Source: Candidatus Hydrogenedentota bacterium
GTDB lineage: Bacteria > Hydrogenedentota > Hydrogenedentia > Hydrogenedentiales > CAITNO01
Reading direction: 5' to 3'
Assembly: GCA_903922535.1 (NCBI GenBank)
Contig: CAIXUF010001334.1
Coordinates: 1 to 11,953, forward strand
DNA: 11,953 nt
A program made the position numbers and the translations under genes. Below the pieces are notes generated by a model. That model was not told where the DNA came from, ran no database searches, and saw nothing but the letters and a program-made list of their open reading frames with translations. Shown here piece by piece: positions 1 to 9,100 of this stretch (its first letter is position 1; every line of letters starts with the position of its first letter).

Positions 1-180
1 GGGAACCGTGTACGCCAGCGTGCCGGCCGAGGCCGCAACCGCGCCAACCCAGACCGTGTCCGCGCCGCCTGCATTCAGCAGGATGGCCACCGCGCCCGTC
101 ACGCCAACCGTGTTCCACGTGATGTTCTGCGTTTCGCCCTGGATCCACAGCTCGCCGCCGTTCGGAGAGGTCACCGTCAG
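1..180 (-). repeat. Kre9/KNH-type repeat 2, cut by the window edge
   Basis: Visible residues 3925-3984. LTVTSPNGGELWIQGE, NITWNTVGVTGAVAILLNAG and DTVWVGAVAASAGTLAYTVP repeat the first two thirds of the preceding KNH-type unit. The last part is outside the window. A short linker (APAAVLP) separates the two units. At least this domain, and possibly more copies, continue beyond the window. Confidence 0.8.
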
Positions 181-3100
181 CGGAAGCACCGCAGCCGGCG
201 CAATGGTGAACGTCGCGTCGCTCAGATCCTCCACCGCGTTGTTCTCCGCCGAAATCACATGGATCCTGTATGCGCTGCCCGGTGCCACCGAGGCGGGAAT
301 CGTCCAGGAAAGCTGTCCGTCCGAGGCCAGGGTTTTGCCGAGCCACGCGGTGTCCGCGCCGCCGTCATTCAGCAGGACGGCCACATAGCCGGTCAAGCCG
401 ACCTGGTTCCAGGTGATGGCATGCGCGTCGCGCTGCAACCAGGTCTCGCCGCCGTTCGGCGAGGTGACGGTGATGCTGACGCACGGGCCTGTAGAGACCA
501 CCAGGGCAACCGGGCTGCCGTAGGACACCGTGCCGCCCGAGGGAATCTGGTTGATCACCCTGTCCGCGGCAACCGGGCTGCCGCATTCCGTCGTCACCGC
601 GCCAACGGTCAAACCGGCCGCAAGCACCGCGGCCTGCGCCGCGGACTGTGCCATGCCGGTCACATTGGGCACTGACACCCAGCACTGGCCCGGCAGCACC
701 GTCAGCGTCACCACACTGTCGGTCTTGTTCCCCGCCGCGTCCGTGGCCGTCACGGCAACGTTTGTCACGCCCATGCCGACCGTGGCGCCCGCAGTCGGCG
801 ACTGGCTCAGGGTCGCCTGGCCGCCGCAGGCGTCGGTTGCCGAGACGCCCGCGGTAAAGTCGGGCACCCGTGCCTGGCATGAGGCGTTTCCGTCAACGGT
901 CCTGTTCGATGGCGGCGCGGCAAAGACCGGGCCGGTCTTGTCGAGCACCGTCAGCGTGACCACGCTGTCGTTCCTGTTACCCGCCGCGTCGATCGCCGTC
1001 ACGATCACGTTTGTCACGCCCTTCGTGACGCCCGTGTCCTTCGCCGGGGACTGGCTCAGCGTCACGGCGCCACCGCAGGTGTCCATCGCCGCGACACCGG
1101 CTGTGAAGTCGGGCACAAGCGCCTGACAAGAGCCGTTGGCATCAATGGCCTTGTTCGACGGCGCGGCCGTGAAGACCGGACCGGTCTTGTCGAGGACGGT
1201 CAGCGCCGCCACGGCGGCGGTCTTGTTGCCTGCCGCGTCCGTCGCCGTCACGGTCACGCTGGTCACGCCCTTGCCTGCGGCGCTGTTCTTCGCCGGGAGC
1301 TGGCTCAGCGTCACCATGCCGGCGCATGCGTCCACCGCGGAAACGTTCGCCGTGAAGTCAGGCACCAGTGCCTCGCATGAGGCGTTGGCGTCAACGGTCT
1401 TGTTGGACGGCCGCGCCGTGAAGACCGGCGCCGTCGCATCGCGAACGATCACCGTGCGCGTCACCTCATCCGCCCTGTTGCCCTGGCTGTCCACCGCGCT
1501 GTATGCCACCACGTAGGTGCCGGCCACACCGGCATTCACGGTGTCACCGCCCACCACCACGTTCACAGAGGAGTCGCAGTTGTCCACGGCCGTCGCGCCA
1601 GGCTCCGCGTAGGCGCCGCCGCACTCGACAATCACCGTGGCGTCACCGTTGAGCGTGATCACCGGCCGGGTCGTGTCCACGACGCGGACCGTCCGTGTCG
1701 CCGTGGCCGCATAGGCGCTGGGAGTGGTCGGCAACGTGTCACCCTGGTCCAGCGCGTTAAGGGCGTTGATCACCAGCAGCACGTCCAGCGGTGACACCGA
1801 ACCGTCGCCGTTCACGTCGAGATAAGGCGGCGGGGACGGCGGTGTGGGAGGATCAGGCAGCACCCTCGCGCCGCCACCGTTGGCGTTGATGTCGTTGATG
1901 AGGATCAGGACATCGATCGGGGTAACGTTGCCGTCGCCGTTCACATCGTACGGGTTGACCGGATTCTGCCACGCCGGGCCATAGTTGACGGTATAGGTTA
2001 CCGTGTACACGCCCACCGCGTGGGTGTTCACCGTGCTTTGCGCCACGATGCGGCCCGTCAGATCGCCTGCACAGGCGTCGCCCGCCGTTGCGCCCGCGTC
2101 GGTGTAGTTGCTTCCGCACTCCACATCAACTATGGCGTCACCGTTCAGGTGAATCCCTGGCGGCGTCGTGTCCGCAACGGTCACCGTCCGCGTGACCGGC
2201 TCCGCAACGTTGCCGTGGCTGTCGGTGGCGCTGTACACCACCGCATAGGTTCCCGCCACCGCCGTATTCACCACGTCGCCGCCAACGGAGACTGTCACGG
2301 AGCTATCGCAATTGTCCGTCGCGGCCGCGCCCGGTTCGGCATAGGCGCCGCCGCACTCGACCGTCATCCCGGCAAGGCCGTTCAGCGTGATCACCGGCGG
2401 CGTCGTGTCCACCACCATCACGGCGCGAGAGACCGGAATTGCCGCATTGCCGTGGCTGTCCGCCGCGTCGTAAACCACCCTGTAGGTCCCGGCCACCGCC
2501 GCATTCACCGCGTCACCGCCCGTCACCGCGTTCAGGACGGTGTCGCAGTTGTCCGTAACCATCGCGCCGGGATCGGCGTAGACACCGCCGCATTCGACGG
2601 TGACCACGTCCGGACCGTTCAGCGTGATGACCGGCGGGATTTCATCCACCACCACAACCTTGCGGGAAAGCCGCCTGGCCGCGTTGCCGTGGCTGTCCAT
2701 CGCGTCGTACGTAACGACGTAGGTCCCGGACGCGGCCGTGTTCACCGCGTCCCCGCCTATGACCGCGTTGAGGACGCCCTCGCAGACGTCCTCCACCGCG
2801 GCGCCGGGCTCCTCATAGGTTCCGCCGCATTCGACCCTCACCTCGTCCGGACCGTTCAGCGTGATGACCGGCGGGGTCGTGTCCTCCACGGTGACAATGC
2901 GTATGGCAAGGTTGTAGTTCCCGCCGTCATTCGAGGAGTAGACCACGTAGTACACGCCGGACATGGACGTGTCCACGTTGTCCACAGACGCGACATTTGC
3001 CGTCACTTCTCCCGCACACATGTCCAGCGCCGTCGCCCCCGCGTCCGTGTAGGTGCCGCCGCACTCGACGGTGGCGTACTGCGGGCCAACAAGCTGGATG

Positions 3101-6100
3101 GCCGGGCCGGCCGTGTCGGCGACGGTGACGGTCCGCACCGCAACCACTGCGTCGTTGCCGTTGCCGTCGTCCACGCTGTAAAGAACGGTATAAACGCCGG
3201 GCACGGCGCTGTCCACCGTGTTGTCCACTTGAATGGCGGCGGTGCGGTCGCCCGCACAGACATCATAGGCCGTGGCACCCGCGTCCTTGTACGCCGCGCC
3301 GCACTCGGCCTGAACGGCGTCGGGGCCGTTAAGGGTGATGATCGGCAGGGTCGTATCCACCACCGTCACAGTCCGCAGGATCGTCCGCACGTTGCCGAAG
3401 GCGTCGCCCGCGCTATAGGCAACCGTCTGCGTCCCGGGCTCCGAGCTGTCCACCCGGTCCGTCGTAACCACGGGCACCTGGCCGGCGCACGCATCCCAGG
3501 CCGTCGCGCCCGCGTCGGTGTAGCCGGAGCCGCACTCAAGCTCCATTTCAGGCGGACCAACCAGCGTAATGTCGGGAGGCGCCGTGTCGGACACGGTCAC
3601 GATGCGCACCATCGTCTGCATGTTGCCGGCCTTGTCCAAGGCGGAATACGTGACCTTGTACACACCCACCGCGGCGGGATTCACCGTGTCGCCGCCCGTG
3701 ATCACGGGCACACTGCCGTCGCAGAGGTCCAAGGCGGCCGCGCCGGGATCGGCATAGTCATCGCCGCAGTTGATGGAGAGTTCGGACGGGCCGTTCAGGG
3801 TTATAACCGGCGGCAAATGATCCTGGAAATCCACGGTTCGAACGGCACTGCCCCAGGTGACGCCGTCGCTGACGCTGTACAGCGCAACGTAGAGCGTCGG
3901 GAAGAGCGTATCGCCAGTCAACTCGTCATACGGGATCATGTCCCTCTGAATACCCGCCGTCAGGTCACCGGCGCACGCATCGACCGCCGTCGCGCCCGGG
4001 TCAATGTACGGAAGGCCGCACTCCGCCACGGCCTCCGAAGGGCCGACGATCTGAACGACCGGCGGCGTGCCGTCACGCACCGTCACCACGCGCCCGGCCG
4101 TCTGCATGTTGCCATGGCCGTCGTCGGCGCTGTACGTGACAACGTAGGTGCCGGGCACCAGTGTGTCCACCGTCCCCGTCTCGGTCACGGGCACCGCGCC
4201 CGCACACGTGTCCACTGCCACCGCGCCGGCATCCTGGTACGGGAATCCGCACTCCGCCCCCACCTGCGCCGGGCCGACCAAGGTAATCACCGGCGGTGCC
4301 GTGTCCACCACGGTCACCACACGCGTCACCGTCTGCACGTTGCCGCTGCCGTCGCCCGCCTTGTAGGTGATGGCATGCGGGCCAAGGACCGACGTGTCGA
4401 CCACGTCCGCCGTCGTCACGCGCACCTCACCCGCGCAGGCATCCACGGCGGTGGCGCCGGCATCCTGGTACGGAAGCCCGCATTCCGCCTCCACCTGTGC
4501 CGGACCGACCAGCTTGAGGTCCGGAGGCGTCGTGTCAACCACATTCACCACGCGGGCCGCCGTCTGGAAGTTGCCGTGGGCGTCCATGGCCTTGTATGTG
4601 ACCACGTGCATGCCGGGCGCCAGCGTGTTCACCCCGCCCATCGCGGTCGCGGTCACAGAACCGTCGCACGCATCCTGCGCCGTGGCGCCAAGCTCCGTAT
4701 AGGCGCTGCCGCATTCCACCGTCACGGTTGCCGGGCCGACAAGACCCACGGTCGGCGGGGTAGTGTCAACCACCGTCACCGTGCGGGTGGCCTGGACGGC
4801 GCGGTTGCCGTGGCTGTCCATTGCGTTGTACGTGACCGTGCAAGTCCGGCCGGCAGCGGCGGTGTTCACCGCGTCTCCGCCGACCGTGACGGCCAGCCTG
4901 CCTTCGCAGACGTCCGTCGCGGAAGCGCCGGATTCCACATAGATGCCGCCGCACTCGACGGTGACATTGGCCGGACCATTCAGGGCGATGACCGGCTTGG
5001 CCGTGTCCTCCACCGTGACAAAGCGCACCGCCACATTGGTGTTTTTGCCGTCGCTGACGGAGTAGGCCACGTAATACGCGCCGGACGCGAACGTGTTCAC
5101 GTTGTTCGCCGTGGTGATCCTGGACGTGAGGTCGCCCGCGCAGACATCGGATGCGGTGGCGCCGGCATCCTTGTAGACACCGCCGCACTCGACGGTGACG
5201 TACTGCGCCCCGGTCAGGCGGATAACGGGCCTGACTGTGTCAGCGACGGTGACCGTGCGCGTCACTTCCGCGGCACTGTTGCCGTTGCCGTCATCCACGT
5301 TGTAACGAACCGTGTAGACACCAACAACAGCCGTGTTCACCGTGCTGGTGACCCGTATGCTGCCGGTGCGGGCGCCTGCGCACACGTCATAGGCGGTCGC
5401 GCCTGCGTCCTTGTAGACCGAGCCGCATTCCGCCTGCACGGTTTCGGGACCGTTGCGGGTGATGACCGGTTTGGTCGTGTCAACCACCGTCACGGTGCGC
5501 GTTGCCTGATCCGCATGGTTGTTGTGGCTGTCGGCCACATTGTAGGTGACCACGTAGACGCCAAGAACGGCCGGATTCACCTTGTCCCCGCCGACTACCA
5601 CGTTCAACGAGGTGTCGCAGTTGTCCGTCGCCATAGCACCCAGTTCAGTGTAGGTGCCGCCGCACTCGACGGTCACCTCGGCCGAACCGGTCAGGCTGAT
5701 GACCGGCTTGGTCGTGTCCACCACCCTGACTACGCGCTTGACCTGATCGGCAACATTGCCGTGGCTGTCCGTCACGTCATAGGCGACCAGATAAGTGCCG
5801 ACCACCGCCGGATTCACCTGGTCGCCGCCGACCGTCACGCTCAATGAGGTGTCGCAATTGTCTGTCGCCGTCGCGCCGGACTCGATGTAGACGCCGCCGC
5901 ACTCGACCGTCACCTCGTCTGCTCCGGTCAGGCGGATGACCGGCTTGGTCGTGTCCTCAACCGTCACCCTGCGCGTCACCTGATCCGCGACGTTGCCGTG
6001 GCTGTCCGTCACGTCATACGCGACAACGTATGTGCCGACCGCCGCCGGGTTCACCGCATCACCGCCAACCGCAACGTTCAGGAACATGTCGCAGTTGTCC

Positions 6101-9100
6101 GTCGCAGTCGCGCCCAGTTCGGTGTAGGCGCCGCCGCACTCGACGGTCACCTCGGCCTGACCGGTACGGGTGATAAGCGGCTTGGTCGTGTCGACCACTT
6201 TCACCGTGCGCACCCCCTGCGCCGCGGCATTGCCGTGGCTGTCGGTCACGTCGTAGGCGACGAGATAGGTGCCGGTGATTGCCGGATTCACCATGTCACC
6301 GCCGACCGCAACGTTCAGGGAGGTGTCGCAGTTGTCCGTGGCCGCTGCGCCGAGTTCCTCATAGACTCCGCCGCATTCGACAATCACCTCGTCCAAACCG
6401 TTCAGGGTAATCACCGGCTTGGTCGTGTCCTCAACGGTCACGGTCCGCTTGACCTCCATGGCGTTGTACATGCTGTCGTGCGCGTTGCAGGTGACGACAT
6501 AGACGCCGGTCACGGCCGGGTTCACCGTGTCGCCGCCAATGGTCACGTCCAGGCTGTTCCCGCACTTGTCCACGGCCGTCGCGCCGGGTTCCGTGTAGGT
6601 TCCACCGCACTCGACGGTCATTTCGGCCAGACCGCTCAGCGTGATGACCGGCAGGATCTCGTCGGGCATGCGCTCGTAGGCGCCCATGTCCACGCCCAGG
6701 GCCTGCGGCCGCGCGGTCCCGAGCATGTCGGCCTGGGGCGCGCCGTCCAGGGTGCCTGCGTCGATACACGGGGAGCACATCTGAAGTTTGAGGTTGCCAT
6801 TGTCCGGGTCTGCAAACAGCGGGGCGAGCGATGCGTTTCCTTCACCGTAATAACCGCCCTCGACATCGGAGTAGCGCACGACCGGCGTAATACTGCTGAA
6901 ACTGTCCAGTTCCGGTTGTGTGTCGCCGTACAGAATGCAGTTGGTCAACTCGAGCGCGGCATTTTCATACATGCAGAATGCGCCGCCGGAAGTTTCATCA
7001 CGCTGACCTCTGGCGATGTTCCGGGAGAAGGTGCAGTTCGTGTAGCGTCCGACCGAACTGCCGTTCAGGTACGCGGCGCCTCCCCCGCCATCCGCAGTGT
7101 TATCGAAGAACACGCAATTGGCGGCGTTCAGGGTGCGGAAGGTTTGGAAAATTACTCCGCCCCAGCCATGGGTGTAGTTTCCACGGAACTCCGTCCCGAA
7201 CAAATTCGTGTCCGAGTTTTCGGCGGCGATCGCGCCTCCAGAAGCGCCGCTATTGTTGGCAAAAGTGCTTCCCGAGACGGTCAGTTGCGACAAGTCACAG
7301 GTGTAGATTGCTCCGCCCCCGGAATACGTCTGGTTCTCCGAGAAGGTGCAGGAGTCAACTTCCATGATCGAGTTGTAGCAAATCAGCGCGCCACCGGCCG
7401 ACGACGCAAAGTTGCCGGTGAACTCGCACCGGCGCAGTGTCAGCGAAGTCATGTAGACACGCAGCGCGCCGCCATAGAGGCCCGTGGTGTTGTTGCTGTT
7501 GAAGACACAGTCTTCCACAACCGTCTCTGGACAATTCTCCCAGGTTGCGGCGCCGCCATGGACGCTCTGGTTTCCGGTGAACTTGCAGTCCGTGAACGGA
7601 ACGGCGGCCCCATAGCAGTAGGCACCGCCGCCGACACCGCCGGAGGTGTTGGCGACGAACACGCAGTTCACCACCGCGGGCGACACCTCCCAGTTGTACA
7701 GACCGCCACCTGCATAGCCGGCATAGCCCTGCGTGATGGTAAACCCGTCGAGCAGGGCCGCATCGGCGCCCGTTACGCAGCGGCGCGCGTTTTCGCCGTC
7801 GATGACGGTGAGATTTGCCGCAACATCGCGTTCATCCAGTGATTTCTCGATGCCGGCAAAACCGCCATAAAGCTTGACGCCGGACCGCATGGCCACCACA
7901 GGATCGCCGACGCCGGTGTAGTTGCCCGCAGCCACCCAGACCTCGCCGCCGCCGCCGTCGGCGGCCACATCGACTGCGGTCTGGATGTCCTGGAAGGCCG
8001 TCTCCCAGGCATTGCCGTCCCACGGGCCGTTGGTGTTGGCCGCATTGACCCGGAGAATCGAGTACACGGGCGTGACGGTCACGAGGCGTGTAGCCCGGGT
8101 ATTGTTGCCGTTGCCGTCGTCCACGGTGTAGGACACTGTGTAGGTACCGAGCACCGATGTGTCCACCGTGTCACCGCCCACGGCAACGTTCAGGCCGGAC
8201 GCGCAGTTGTCCGTGGCGTCAGCGCCCGGCTCACTGTAGACGCCGCGGTACTCAATGCTCACCGCGGCCTCGCCCTTGAGCGTGATCGCCGGCGGAGTCG
8301 TGTCCACCACGTACACCATGCGCGCGGCCTGGCCGAGGTTGCCGTTGCCGTCCGCCGCGCTGTACTCGACGGCATAGGTGCCGAGCACGGTGTTGTCCAC
8401 CGCGCCGCAGACCAGCGTCTGGCCGGTGGCGCAGTTGTCGACCGCGGCCACGCCGTGTTCCACGTAATCGCCGCCGCATTCCATGGTTAACGAAGCGCCG
8501 CCCAGCACCGTGATCAACGGTGCAGTCGCATCCACGATAGTCAGGTTCACAGCCCTGCCTGGCGGCAACTCCGACAAGGCCGGCGGATCCTGCGCAAGAA
8601 CCGTTCCGGAATCCAGGCTGAAGCCGCACGCCTCGGTCACGTTTCCGACGACCAGCCCCGCGGCCAGGATCGCCGAGACAGCGTCGATCTGTTTCAGGCC
8701 GGTAACCCGCTGGAGGATGATCTTATAGACGCCGTTCACCACCCGAGTCTCGCCGGTGCCAAGCATGAAGGAAACCGGCTGCGGCGCGACCAAGTTCTGA
8801 ACCGCCTGGAAGGTGATGGTGTGGCCGCCGGGCGGCACGTCCGCGGCAGTGTAGTCGGCGGGCCACCACGGGCCGTTGTCCAGTTTCCACTGGGCACCCT
8901 GCGCAAGCGCCGAAGCGGGTGCGATGGTCACTTGCACGGTGCTGCCCGCCACGCTTCCCTCTGCAACGACATGGACCACGCGGGTCATCTGCACGGCCGC
9001 CACGCCCCGCGAGTTCTCCACGTTGTACACAACGAGGTACGAGCCGACCGCGCCTGTGTCGACCGGATCGTAAATCCGGATGGAGGAAGTAATGTCGCCA

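Noticed and set aside
1853..2119. Short minus-strand ORF overlapping the dockerin-like region
   Set aside because: It is in a different frame (Arg/His/Gly-rich) from the continuous gene. Only the continuous frame gives EF-hand loops. The same reasoning removes the other short minus-strand ORFs, all of which are out of frame.
2020..5847. Long plus-strand ORF of 1,275 aa
   Set aside because: Its translation is Arg/His/Gly/Val-rich with recurring RVHHR/VAVAV strings that simply mirror the 240-bp repeats of the minus gene. It has no recognisable domain, and its openness follows from avoidance of TTA, CTA and TCA codons on the minus strand.
2173..6663. Regular 240-bp periodicity as a possible CRISPR or satellite array
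   Set aside because: The period is coding: each unit is about 79 codons of an Ig-like fold with conserved amino acids and diverged nucleotides. No short identical repeats with unique spacers are present.
5998..7842. Plus-strand ORF of 614 aa
   Set aside because: Same in-register antisense shadow. It runs across the Ig array and into the beta-helix without any change at the domain border, as expected for a shadow and not for a gene.
6664..8064. Pectate lyase or other polysaccharide lyase activity for the beta-helix
   Set aside because: The fold is shared with lyases, but I could not find a plausible cluster of catalytic Asp/Lys/Arg residues. The GGA/FxxN motifs fit adhesin-type beta-helices better.
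8533..8706. Reading the PASTA-like domain as evidence for a PknB-type kinase or PBP
   Set aside because: No kinase or transpeptidase motif occurs anywhere in the visible 3,984 codons; the domain stands alone among surface modules.
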